From Bacteroidales bacterium (GTDB taxonomy: Bacteria; Bacteroidota; Bacteroidia; Bacteroidales; UBA4181): 18,631 bases of DNA. This document shows, in pieces, positions 7,202-15,130 of this stretch. The notes under the pieces were generated by a model, which saw only the letters and a list, made by a program, of their open reading frames with translations, did not search any database and had not been told where the DNA came from. The DNA is taken from NCBI GenBank assembly GCA_031287245.1, contig JAITTD010000310.1:1-18631 (forward strand), read 5' to 3'. Every line of letters begins with the position of its first letter. Position 1 is the stretch's first letter. The position numbers and the translations under genes were made by a program.

Positions 7202-8500
7202 ATGAAATACTGGCAGCAGGATATTGAAACCATGCAGCGCGAGGAATTGGAAGCCTTGCAATTACAGCGTTTGAGGCATACTTTGAACTTAGTGGCAAAT
7301 GTGCCATTCTATCAGAAATCTTTTACGGAAAATGGCGTTTCGATTGGTGATATCCGCAGTCTGGACGACTTGTGCAAACTGCCTTTTACTACCAAAGAAG
7401 ATTTGCGGAACAATTATCCTTACGGTTTGGCGGCAATTCCTCTGAAAGACTGCGTGCGCCTTCATTCTTCGAGCGGAACGACAGGCAACCCCACGGTAGT
7501 ACTTCATTCGGCGAAAGACTTGGAAGAATGGGCAAATCAGGTGGCGCGTTGTATGTATATGGTCGGCATTCGCAATACGGATATTTTTCAGAATACTTCG
7601 GGTTATGGCATGTTTACCGGTGGATTGGGCTTTCAATACGGCGCAGAACGATTGGGTTGCCTCACTGTTCCGGCGGCAGCCGGTAATTCCAGGCGGCAAA
7701 TCAAGTTCATTACCGATTTCGGGACCACCTGCCTGCACATTATCCCCAGTTATGCCACCCGCTTGGCAGAAGTGATGTACGCCGAGGGCATTGATCCGCG
7801 CCGCGATACGAAACTGCACACGATTTGCATCGGCGCCGAGCCTCATTCCGAAGAACAACGGCAACGCATAGAGCAATTGTTGGGCGTGAAAGCCTACAAC
7901 TGTTTCGGCATGTCGGAAATGAACGGGCCGGGCGTCGCCTTTGAATGTCAGGAACAGAACGGTTTGCATATTTGGGAGGATTACACGATTGTGGAAATCG
8001 TTCATCCCGATACCCTGGAGCCTGTTCCCGACGGCGAAGTGGGCGAAATGGTGCTGACCACCATCCACCGCGAAGCCATGCCTTTAATCCGTTATCGTAC
8101 CCGCGATTTAACCTGTATTCTCCCCGGAAAATGTGGCTGCGGACGCACGCACAAACGTTTGGCTCGTTTCAAAGGTCGTAGCGACGATATGCTGATTTTG
8201 AAAGGCGTAAACATTTTCCCGATTCAAATTGAAAAAATACTGATGCAGTTCAACGAATTGGGCAGTAATTATTTGATTACGGTGGAATCGGTGGATAACA
8301 GCGACGAGATGTTGATTGAAGTGGAACTGAGCGATCTTTTCACAGACGATTATTCCGTGCTGCAACAGTTGACTAAGGATGTTATCCGCCAATTGAAAGA
8401 CGAATTGCTCATCACGCCCCGTCTGAAATTAGTCAGCAAAGGTTCTTTGCCCGTGCAGGAAGGCAAAGCGATACGTGTGAAAGACTTGCGTAAATTTTAA
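7202..8500 (+). CDS. paaK: Phenylacetate-CoA ligase (arylacetate-CoA ligase)
   Basis: This cytosolic adenylate-forming enzyme joins phenylacetate or a similar aryl acid to CoA using ATP. The 432 residues match the PaaK family. The P-loop-like motif SSSGTTGNPTVV follows LHS, the later motif CFGMSEMNGPGVAFEC is the adenylate-binding block, and RYRTRDLT with GRSDDMLILKGVNIFP marks the hinge and start of the C-terminal AMP-binding lid. The ORF is open 36 codons upstream, but those codons translate promoter DNA, and MKYWQQDIE is the normal family start. It is followed after 43 bases by a small membrane protein and a symporter on the same strand. In anaerobic Bacteroidota such ligases often act with 2-oxoacid oxidoreductases on amino-acid-derived aryl acids; no such oxidoreductase is in this window. 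Confidence 0.93.
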   Translation: MKYWQQDIETMQREELEALQLQRLRHTLNLVANVPFYQKSFTENGVSIGDIRSLDDLCKLPFTTKEDLRNNYPYGLAAIPLKDCVRLHSSSGTTGNPTVVLHSAKDLEEWANQVARCMYMVGIRNTDIFQNTSGYGMFTGGLGFQYGAERLGCLTVPAAAGNSRRQIKFITDFGTTCLHIIPSYATRLAEVMYAEGIDPRRDTKLHTICIGAEPHSEEQRQRIEQLLGVKAYNCFGMSEMNGPGVAFECQEQNGLHIWEDYTIVEIVHPDTLEPVPDGEVGEMVLTTIHREAMPLIRYRTRDLTCILPGKCGCGRTHKRLARFKGRSDDMLILKGVNIFPIQIEKILMQFNELGSNYLITVESVDNSDEMLIEVELSDLFTDDYSVLQQLTKDVIRQLKDELLITPRLKLVSKGSLPVQEGKAIRVKDLRKF

Positions 8501-8543
8501 CCGTCAAAAATGAAAACAATAACCCATTTAATCAGATGATAAT

Positions 8544-8699
8544 ATGTTTGGAATGAACGATCCCGCAATTTACATTACTTACCTGATGGCTTTCGGCTGT
8601 TTGGTGTTTGCCCTCTGGTATGGAATAACCGGATGGAACGAGAAAGATAACGACGAGTATATCGACAGAAGTATTAACCCTGAAATACCTGAAGAATGA
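8544..8699 (+). CDS. Small one-helix membrane protein preceding the symporter
   Basis: The reading frame gives 51 residues beginning MFGMNDPAIYITYL. Residues about 8-30 are a single hydrophobic helix (LMAFGCLVFALWYGI within it), followed by a charged tail rich in Asp, Glu and Asn. Its TGA overlaps the symporter ATG as ATGA (8696-8699), the arrangement expected for translational coupling. A second possible start is Met4 at 8553. Small proteins of this type, encoded just ahead of SSS-family symporters and thought to be accessory subunits, are known in other bacteria. That this one binds the symporter is inference from position and coupling. Confidence 0.8.
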   Translation: MFGMNDPAIYITYLMAFGCLVFALWYGITGWNEKDNDEYIDRSINPEIPEE

Positions 8700-10258
8700 G
8701 CACATTAACATTGGGTTTGATTGTATTGATATATCTGTTTTTCCTTGCCTTTTTGGGCTACATGGGTTACAAACGGACAAAAAACGCGGGCGATTTTCTC
8801 TTGGGCGGACGCAAAACAAATCCCATCATTATGGCGTTGTCCTACGGCGCCACGTTTATATCCACCTCGGCAATTGTCGGATTCGGCGGGTTTGCAGCGT
8901 TCTACGGCATGGGCATCCAATGGCTTTGCCTGCTCAATATGTTGGTAGGCGTGATCGTCGCCTTTATCTTTTTCGGTCGGCGAACGCGCAAATTGGGCGT
9001 CACCCATAATGCGCATACCTTTTCCCAATTGCTGGGTGCGCACTACGGGTCCCGAACGATTCAAATATTTGTAGCAGCCGTAATTTTCATCGGAATGCCC
9101 CTTTATGCGGCGGTTGTGATGAAAGGCGGCGCAGTCTTTTTGGAAGAAATGTTCCATGTCAATTACGATGTAGCCTTGCTTATATTCACACTGATTGTAG
9201 CGGCTTATGTCATCCCCGGCGGAATCAAAGGGGTGCTTTATACCGATGCTCTACAGGCAGTTATCATGGTTGCCTGTATGCTTTTTCTGCTTTTCCGGTT
9301 TTACCAGACTTTGGGCATGGGATTCACGGAAGCCAATCACGAATTGACGAATATCGCTTCTTTAGTTCCCGAAAAATTCAAGGAAATAGGGCACCAAGGG
9401 TGGACGGCAATGCCGGTAAGCGGTTCGCCCCTGTGGTTTACCTTAGTCACTTCGCTCATTCTGGGCGTGGGTATCGGCTGTTTGGCACAACCGCAATTAG
9501 CAGTCCGTTTCATGATGGTGGACAGTACCAAACAGTTGAACCGCGGTGTTTTGGTCGGTTGCCTTTTCATCTTCATTACAGTCGGAACGGTGTATCATAT
9601 CGGACCGCTGATCAATTTGTATTTCCTGAAAACAGACGGTCTCATTGCCTCACAAATGACCACCGACTTGGACAAAATTATTCCCATGTTCATCCATCGC
9701 GCCATGCCCGAATGGTTTGTCGCCGTCTTTATGCTTTGCGTGCTGTCGGCAAGTATGTCCACTTTAAGTTCGCATTTCCACACCATGGGCGCCTCTTTCG
9801 GGGCGGATATGTTCCCACAACTGGGCAGAAGAGACAATCCCACGTCATCGCTGGGCGTTCGCTTTGGCGTGATGTGTTCCATCCTGTTCAGTTACGCCAT
9901 CTGTTACGTGCTAAGCGCGAATATTATTGCTCGAGGCACGGCTTTGTTTATGGGCGTGTGTGCGGTTACTTTTCTGCCGGCATATTGGTGTTCGCTGTAC
10001 TGGAAAAAAGCGACCAAACAGGGCGCTTTGGCGAGCATGTGGGTGGGATTGTTGTCCAGTCTGTTCATCATGGTGTTCATGCACAAGGCAGAAGCAGCGC
10101 CCATTGGACTGTGCAAGGCGCTGTTCGGCAAAGAAGTGCTGATAGAAACCTACCCATGGTTTGCCATTGACCAAATAGTGTTTTCGCTGCCGCTGTCCAT
10201 TATTACGGTTGTAGCAGTCAGTTTGTTGACGGGGAAGAAAAATCACAAAACTTATTAA
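8696..10258 (+). CDS. Sodium:solute symporter (SSS family)
   Basis: This inner-membrane transporter of 520 residues is expected to use the sodium gradient to import a solute. It has about 13 hydrophobic helices. The first runs TLGLIVLIYLFFLAFLGY. It is followed by the family-typical loop GDFLLGGRKTNP and the second-helix motif SYGATFISTSAIVGFGGFAAFYG; ASMSTLSSHFH further on resembles the conserved sodium-site helix 8 region (Ser/Thr-rich). The substrate cannot be read from sequence. The operon with paaK suggests an aromatic carboxylate; amino-acid (PutP-like) transport is the default alternative. No terminator hairpin is evident downstream. Confidence 0.92.
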   Translation: MSTLTLGLIVLIYLFFLAFLGYMGYKRTKNAGDFLLGGRKTNPIIMALSYGATFISTSAIVGFGGFAAFYGMGIQWLCLLNMLVGVIVAFIFFGRRTRKLGVTHNAHTFSQLLGAHYGSRTIQIFVAAVIFIGMPLYAAVVMKGGAVFLEEMFHVNYDVALLIFTLIVAAYVIPGGIKGVLYTDALQAVIMVACMLFLLFRFYQTLGMGFTEANHELTNIASLVPEKFKEIGHQGWTAMPVSGSPLWFTLVTSLILGVGIGCLAQPQLAVRFMMVDSTKQLNRGVLVGCLFIFITVGTVYHIGPLINLYFLKTDGLIASQMTTDLDKIIPMFIHRAMPEWFVAVFMLCVLSASMSTLSSHFHTMGASFGADMFPQLGRRDNPTSSLGVRFGVMCSILFSYAICYVLSANIIARGTALFMGVCAVTFLPAYWCSLYWKKATKQGALASMWVGLLSSLFIMVFMHKAEAAPIGLCKALFGKEVLIETYPWFAIDQIVFSLPLSIITVVAVSLLTGKKNHKTY

Positions 10259-10549
10259 TTATCAATGCAATACATTTTTTATGTTGACCATTATGGGTTT
10301 CATCTCTAAAAGAGAATGCCCAAAGTCTGTCTTCATTTGAATTATTCACAATTCTAAAATCAGTGTCTGCCAACTTTCATCAAAAAAAAATATTTTTTCT
10401 TTTTTTTGCAAACGATCATTGTTTTACAAAAAAACATTTAGTAATAAAAGAATGGAGACATGACCAGTTGGAATGACGTTTTTTTCCGTTCATCCGTGAA
10501 ACGAAAATCGCTGGTTCGCCTGTGATAACGTCTCTATGGTCAAAATTTA

Positions 10550-10960
10550 TTATGGAACAGATATCTTAGTCAGGACGGTTTTGTCAACAGGAATTTGCAG
10601 TATCGCGGATACCAGCGCTACGCCTTTCAGTTTTTGCAGCCATTGGGTAAGTTCAGAGGCGTCTAATTCCCGTTCAAATTTCAGGAGAAAATCGAAGTTT
10701 TTGTATTTGTTGAGCAGATAGGCGTTGTCGCAGCGATTGGAAATCAGCCAGACTGTCTGTTCATCGGTGCCTTGGTGGATGTAGCGCATAAATTCTCCGG
10801 CTGTTCCCATTAAAGGTTCTGTTTGCGTAAATTTCAGTTCCAAAAAATTGTTCAGGCTCCACGCCAGTCGATATTCATTTTCATGGGACGAAATGCCTAT
10901 CAGGGTAAAGGAAAGTTTTTCCGGCGAAAGGCTAAGTTTGTAAACAGACTTAGGCTTCAT
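10550..10960 (-). CDS. IPExxxVDY-type protein (function unknown)
   Basis: This is a 136-residue soluble protein. Its place as the last gene of acpP-fabF-rnc, overlapping the rnc end by 11 bases, is where the Bacteroidota IPExxxVDY family usually sits. The sequence fits that family in layout: N-terminal YKL-start, central LLNKYKNFDFLLKF and C-terminal LKGVALVSAI. The name-giving motif is eroded here: the place of IPExxxVDY reads NKYKNFDFL. No catalytic motif, signal peptide or membrane segment is visible. The assignment rests on synteny and general pattern, so a divergent member is likely. Confidence 0.72.
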   Translation of the reverse strand: MKPKSVYKLSLSPEKLSFTLIGISSHENEYRLAWSLNNFLELKFTQTEPLMGTAGEFMRYIHQGTDEQTVWLISNRCDNAYLLNKYKNFDFLLKFERELDASELTQWLQKLKGVALVSAILQIPVDKTVLTKISVP

Positions 10961-11747
10961 GCTGTGCCGGTTTAGTTGGTTTGTGCGACACGAAGTTTAA
11001 AAAATCCTTGATGGAAAATTCGGGAGAATGGATGTGGGCAAGTGCATTCTGCGAGGCCTCCTGTTCCGCATTCTTTTTGGACTTCCCCTTTCCATGCGAC
11101 ATCGGAATGTTGTTGACAAAAGCATGTACCACAAATTCCGCTGCATTCATATCATCGGTAAGCGTCTTGAACGATATTTGCAGATGGTATTTTTGTCCCC
11201 ATTCCATGAAACGGCTTTTAAAATCGGTTTCACTCTGGGCAAGTTTGGCTATGTCAATGTGTTGGGTCAGCACCCGCTCAACCATATATTTTTTTGTGAA
11301 GTCGTAGCCGGCGTCAAGATACAAGGCGCCTATCATCGCTTCCATCACATTGCCGCAAATACGTTTTTTCTGGGTGCTTTGCGCTATCACTATTGCCTGT
11401 TCAAGCCCCATCGCCACGGCTATGCCGTTCAAATGTTCGCGGTTCACAATTTTCGACCTCAATTTGGTGAGAAATCCTTCCTTTTCTTTGGGAAATTTGT
11501 GGAAAATATAATCTGCAACAATGGCGTCAATAATGGCATCGCCCAAATATTCCAAGCGCTCGTTGTTCACGAGCGTGCCGTCCGACAAGATAACCGATGC
11601 CGACCTGTGGAGAAAAGCCAATTCAAACAATTCCGGATTGTCAGGCACAATTTGGATTTGGTTTTTCAGGAAAAGGGAAAACGCTTTGTCTTTTGGGGTA
11701 TGAGGCTGTGTTTTTTTGTGAAAAAGCCCAAAATTATTGGCGAACAT
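10950..11747 (-). CDS. rnc: Ribonuclease III
   Basis: RNase III cleaves double-stranded RNA and processes rRNA precursors. The 265 residues hold an endonuclease domain with the signature NERLEYLGD (62-70; E63, E66 and D70 are metal-site residues). The second catalytic motif GNVMEAMIGALYLD (132-145) has E136. A double-stranded-RNA-binding domain covers about 173-248, with the KGKSKKNAEQEAS motif. Position 133 is Asn where the E. coli enzyme has Asp114; I believe this is common in Bacteroidota. The start is the only Met available before the catalytic domain, and it overlaps the end of fabF by 14 bases. The 17-residue tail after the dsRBD is not conserved. Confidence 0.96.
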   Translation of the reverse strand: MFANNFGLFHKKTQPHTPKDKAFSLFLKNQIQIVPDNPELFELAFLHRSASVILSDGTLVNNERLEYLGDAIIDAIVADYIFHKFPKEKEGFLTKLRSKIVNREHLNGIAVAMGLEQAIVIAQSTQKKRICGNVMEAMIGALYLDAGYDFTKKYMVERVLTQHIDIAKLAQSETDFKSRFMEWGQKYHLQISFKTLTDDMNAAEFVVHAFVNNIPMSHGKGKSKKNAEQEASQNALAHIHSPEFSIKDFLNFVSHKPTKPAQHEA

Positions 11748-12987
11748 TTTTTAAAACAACTGATGTGTTATGACCGCCAAATCCGAAAGTATTGCTGATG
11801 GCATACCGGATGATACGTTTTTGTGCCTTGTTGAAAGTCAGATTCAATTTACCGTCTATTGCCGGATCATCAGTAAAATGGTTGATGGTAGGAGGCACAA
11901 GGTCGTTTTCCATTGCCAAAACCGATGCAATAGCCTCTATCGCTCCTGCTGCTCCTAACAGATGGCCTGTCATGGACTTGGTTGAACTGATATTCAATTT
12001 GTAAGCATGATCACCAAACAGGCGCAGAATGGCTTTCGTTTCGGATGGGTCGCCCACAGGAGTGGATGTTCCGTGAACATTGATGTAATCAATCTGTTCC
12101 GGCACAATCTCTGCATCTTCCAATGCTGCCCTCATGGCACGAAATGCTCCGTCTCCTTCGGGATGCGAGGCTGTCAGATGGTAAGCGTCGGCAGACATAC
12201 CGCCGCCTGTTACTTCTGCATAAATATGTGCACCACGTTTGACCGCGTGTTCGTATTCTTCGAGAATCAATCCTCCGGCGCCTTCGCCAATCACAAAACC
12301 ATCTCTGTCCTTATCAAAGGGACGCGAGGCAGTTTGGAAATGGTCGTTGTTGGTGGACAGCGCCTGCATGGAGTTGAATCCTCCCACGCCGCTTTCGTTG
12401 ATAGCCGCTTCCGAACCTCCGGCGACAAAAGCATCGGCTTTGCCCAACCTGATGTACGTAAAAGCGTCAATAATAGCGTTGGAAGAAGAGGCGCAAGCCG
12501 AAACGGTTGCGTAATTCGGACCTTTTAATCCGAATTTGATGGATATTTGTCCTGCGGCTATATCGGAAATCATTTTGGGAATGAAAAAGGGATTGAAACG
12601 AGGGGTTCCATCGCCTTTGTAAAATTCCCGCAATTCTTCGGCAAAGGTAGAAATACCGCCAATGCCCGATGCCCAGATTACACCTACCCGCTCTAAATCT
12701 GTTTTTTCCAGATCCATCCCCGAATTTGTAATGGCTTCTGTAGCCGCAACTAACGCAAATTGAGTATATAAATCGTATTTCTTGATTTCTTTTCTGTCGA
12801 AAATAGCGGCAGGATCAAAATTCTTTACTTCACAAGCGAACCTGGTTTTGAACTTAGACGCATCAAAACGTGTAATCAAGTCGGAGCCACTTACACCATT
12901 GGCAAGGCTGTTCCAGTATTCTGAAATATTATTGCCTATGGGAGTTAGCGCTCCGATCCCGGTTACTACGACTCGTTTTAATTGCAT
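11734..12987 (-). CDS. fabF: Beta-ketoacyl-ACP synthase II
   Basis: FabF condenses malonyl-ACP with acyl-ACP to elongate fatty acids in the type II pathway. The 417 residues match the family. The Cys-His-His triad is visible: C165 in SACASSS, H305 in NVHGTSTPVGD and H342 in KSMTGHLLGAAGAIE, with K337 preceding the last. The N-terminus MQLKRVVVTGIGALTPIG is the canonical start. It lies 15 bases after acpP, its acyl carrier, and overlaps rnc at its end, so the three are cotranscribed. Confidence 0.97.
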   Translation of the reverse strand: MQLKRVVVTGIGALTPIGNNISEYWNSLANGVSGSDLITRFDASKFKTRFACEVKNFDPAAIFDRKEIKKYDLYTQFALVAATEAITNSGMDLEKTDLERVGVIWASGIGGISTFAEELREFYKGDGTPRFNPFFIPKMISDIAAGQISIKFGLKGPNYATVSACASSSNAIIDAFTYIRLGKADAFVAGGSEAAINESGVGGFNSMQALSTNNDHFQTASRPFDKDRDGFVIGEGAGGLILEEYEHAVKRGAHIYAEVTGGGMSADAYHLTASHPEGDGAFRAMRAALEDAEIVPEQIDYINVHGTSTPVGDPSETKAILRLFGDHAYKLNISSTKSMTGHLLGAAGAIEAIASVLAMENDLVPPTINHFTDDPAIDGKLNLTFNKAQKRIIRYAISNTFGFGGHNTSVVLKNVRQ

Positions 12988-13002
12988 AAATTAAACGGAT
13001 AC

Positions 13003-13242
13003 TTATTTCTTAACGCTGTCTTCGATGTATTTGATGGCGGCAGATACTGTAGCAATACTCTCTGCTTGATCATCAGGAATACCGATGCCAAATTCTTTTT
13101 CAAACTCCATGATTAACTCAACAGTGTCGAGAGAATCTGCTCCCAAGTCATTGGTAAAACTTGCTTCCGGAGTAACTTCATTTTCATCAACTCCTAACTT
13201 ATCCACAATAATTGCTTTTACTCTTGATGCAATATCAGACAT
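13003..13242 (-). CDS. acpP: Acyl carrier protein
   Basis: This is a 79-residue acidic carrier of growing acyl chains. GADSLDTVELIMEFE contains Ser37, the attachment site for 4'-phosphopantetheine, in the universal DSL motif. Length and the N-terminus MSDIASRVKAIIVDKLGV are typical. It is the first gene of the acpP-fabF-rnc operon and supplies the substrate carrier for FabF. Confidence 0.98.
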   Translation of the reverse strand: MSDIASRVKAIIVDKLGVDENEVTPEASFTNDLGADSLDTVELIMEFEKEFGIGIPDDQAESIATVSAAIKYIEDSVKK

Positions 13243-13295
13243 ACTTTTCTATTTTTTAAATTAATAAATAAAAGATTACATATAAATTCAAGATG

Positions 13296-13327
13296 CAAAG
13301 GAACGCTTTTTTCTTGTATTCTCCAAA
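13296..13327 (-). promoter_or_regulatory. Promoter of the acpP-fabF-rnc operon
   Basis: On the minus strand TTTG (plus 13327-13324) is followed after 20 bases by TTCCTTTG (plus 13303-13296). This is one base off the TAnnTTTG -7 element and has ideal Bacteroidota spacing. It leaves a leader of about 50 AT-rich bases before acpP. Confidence 0.55.
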
Positions 13328-13418
13328 CTTAAATTATCTTTTTATGGGAGAAAAATGGGAAATTTATTTTCATTTGTCAGATTATCAGCGTTTTAATTTT
13401 TACGGCAATCGCCATCAT

Positions 13419-15095
13419 TCAGAATGGAAATTCTTCCAACGGTTGCTCTTCAATCGTATCCTCAGGTGGTTTTTGTGCCACTTGATGCACTTTACAGCCG
13501 TCAACGATGATGGCTTTGTTCGGTTTCACCGGACAAGCGTACTCGCAAGCGCCGCAACCGACACAAATACTGGTATCCACCTGCGGAAGGGTCAGTTCGC
13601 CCTTGTAGGGCACCATTCTGACGGCTTTCGTGGGGCAATGTTCCGAGCACGAACCGCAGGACGTTTCCTCGGTATAAACGATGCAATTGTTCTTGATGAA
13701 GCGGACGGTACCTATCTGAATGCCTGTTTTCAGCCGCGATTTCAGAAGTTCCGATTCTTCGGGTGTACATTCTTCCAACGATTTTTGCAAATGCGTTTGT
13801 GCGTCTTCCTCTTGGGGTACAAAAGGCTGAATGGCTTTGGTGGGGCACACATCGGAGCATTTGGTACATTCGTAGTTGCAAAAACTGGCGTGATAGTCCA
13901 TGTAGGGCTGCAACATACCGAAAAAGCCCCATTCAAACAGCGATGGCTTCAACACTCCGGTCGGGCAGGCGCTCACGCAAAGATGACAAGCGGTGCAGGC
14001 TCCCGTAAAATGGTGAATACTCTGTGATCCGGGGGGACATACCTGATTTTCCTTCATGGCGTCTTCGTGTCCGTTGTTGTGTTCCGGTTCAATCGCTCCG
14101 TCATCGCTTGTTTTGGCGTTTTTTGCAAGGGATTTTACAGATAATCCACTGAGTACGCCAATGAACATCAGGCTTCCGAAAAGAAATCGCCGCTTTGATT
14201 TGTCGGGCGTCACTTTTTTAGCCTTATCGGACACCAAAGAGTAGCGAATACCGTTCCGGTCGCATACATTGATGCAGTCGGCGCAGCCTGTGCAACGGCT
14301 GAAATCAATTCGCTGCTGTTTCACGTCAATACAGTGCGATTTGCAGACGAACATACACTTTCCGCACTGTGTGCAAGCGGATTTTTTGATTCTGATTTTG
14401 AACAATGAGCCATAAGACACTAATCCGAGCAGTGTGCCAACCGGACAAAACGCATTACAATAAAGGCGTCCCTTGCGGATGGCACACCAAAGCACCAATA
14501 ACAGGAGAAATGCAGGAACGACTAATGCATAAGGGTCTCCAATGGCTATTTTTACGGGATAAAGCACATAGAAGCCCATCTTTTGCAGGATGTTTGCCAA
14601 CAAGTTGTTGCCCAAGACATACACAGGGCGGAAAAAATCGGACATAAAACGCCCGAAATTGCTGTACGGATCCAGTATTTCCACTAAAAAAATGCTTCCC
14701 GTAAAAAGTGACAGGCATACAATAATTAATATACCATAACGCAACCATGTTTTGGGCGGAGTAAATCGGTAGTGTGCTTTGGCTTTCTTTTTGAATTTTC
14801 TGCTTATCCATATTATAATGTCTTGAAAAACGCCCAAAGGGCAGATGTAGGAACAATATACCCTGCCAAAAAGCAGCGTGAGCAGCAGAATGGCAACGAA
14901 GCCACAGGCAGACAGAATCAAACCGTTGCCCAACGTGCTCAAAAAACTTAACAGCGACGGCACAAACTGTAACCAAAGGATGTCGCGAAACCATGTGACC
15001 GGCACTGAGTTGCTGAAATCAAGAAACAGAAACCCAATCACAAGCAAGGTTACAATAGAAATAACGATACGAACCGGTTTGAGGTACGCTTGCAT
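13419..15095 (-). CDS. Polytopic 4Fe-4S protein, NapH-like half joined to NapG-like half
   Basis: This is a 558-residue membrane electron-transfer protein. The N-terminal half has four to five helices (about 8-26, 58-78, 119-140, 158-180, 190-206), the paired CxxxCP motifs CSYICP (81-86) and CNAFCP (213-218), and a two-cluster ferredoxin domain (cysteines 241/244/247/251 and 268/271/274/278), all typical of NapH. Residues 299-325 look like an internal twin-arginine signal (KRRFLFG then a hydrophobic stretch). The C-terminal half has four more cysteine groups (367-377, 406-417, 471/480-487, 511-521), spaced and worded like NapG, including CPPGSQ, GACTACHLCVSACP and CVGCGACEYACP. No nitrate reductase gene is near. 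It follows DUF362 by 35 bases. A role in quinol oxidation or another redox chain is inference. Confidence 0.88.
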   Translation of the reverse strand: MQAYLKPVRIVISIVTLLVIGFLFLDFSNSVPVTWFRDILWLQFVPSLLSFLSTLGNGLILSACGFVAILLLTLLFGRVYCSYICPLGVFQDIIIWISRKFKKKAKAHYRFTPPKTWLRYGILIIVCLSLFTGSIFLVEILDPYSNFGRFMSDFFRPVYVLGNNLLANILQKMGFYVLYPVKIAIGDPYALVVPAFLLLLVLWCAIRKGRLYCNAFCPVGTLLGLVSYGSLFKIRIKKSACTQCGKCMFVCKSHCIDVKQQRIDFSRCTGCADCINVCDRNGIRYSLVSDKAKKVTPDKSKRRFLFGSLMFIGVLSGLSVKSLAKNAKTSDDGAIEPEHNNGHEDAMKENQVCPPGSQSIHHFTGACTACHLCVSACPTGVLKPSLFEWGFFGMLQPYMDYHASFCNYECTKCSDVCPTKAIQPFVPQEEDAQTHLQKSLEECTPEESELLKSRLKTGIQIGTVRFIKNNCIVYTEETSCGSCSEHCPTKAVRMVPYKGELTLPQVDTSICVGCGACEYACPVKPNKAIIVDGCKVHQVAQKPPEDTIEEQPLEEFPF

Positions 15096-15130
15096 GAGGG
15101 ATGGTTTTAGGTGAGGTTATTCGGAGGATG

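Noticed and set aside
7289..8068. Long open frame on the minus strand, 259 codons
   Set aside because: It lies antisense within paaK, has no recognisable domain, and its Cys/His-rich composition is a reverse reading of paaK codons.
10259..10549. Gene or RNA in the 291-base gap between the symporter and IPExxxVDY genes
   Set aside because: Only A/T runs and a weak imperfect hairpin near 10485-10502 with no T-tract on the correct side; no frame with family features.
11028..11798. Open frame of 256 codons on the plus strand
   Set aside because: It is antisense to rnc and the fabF end; no family features.
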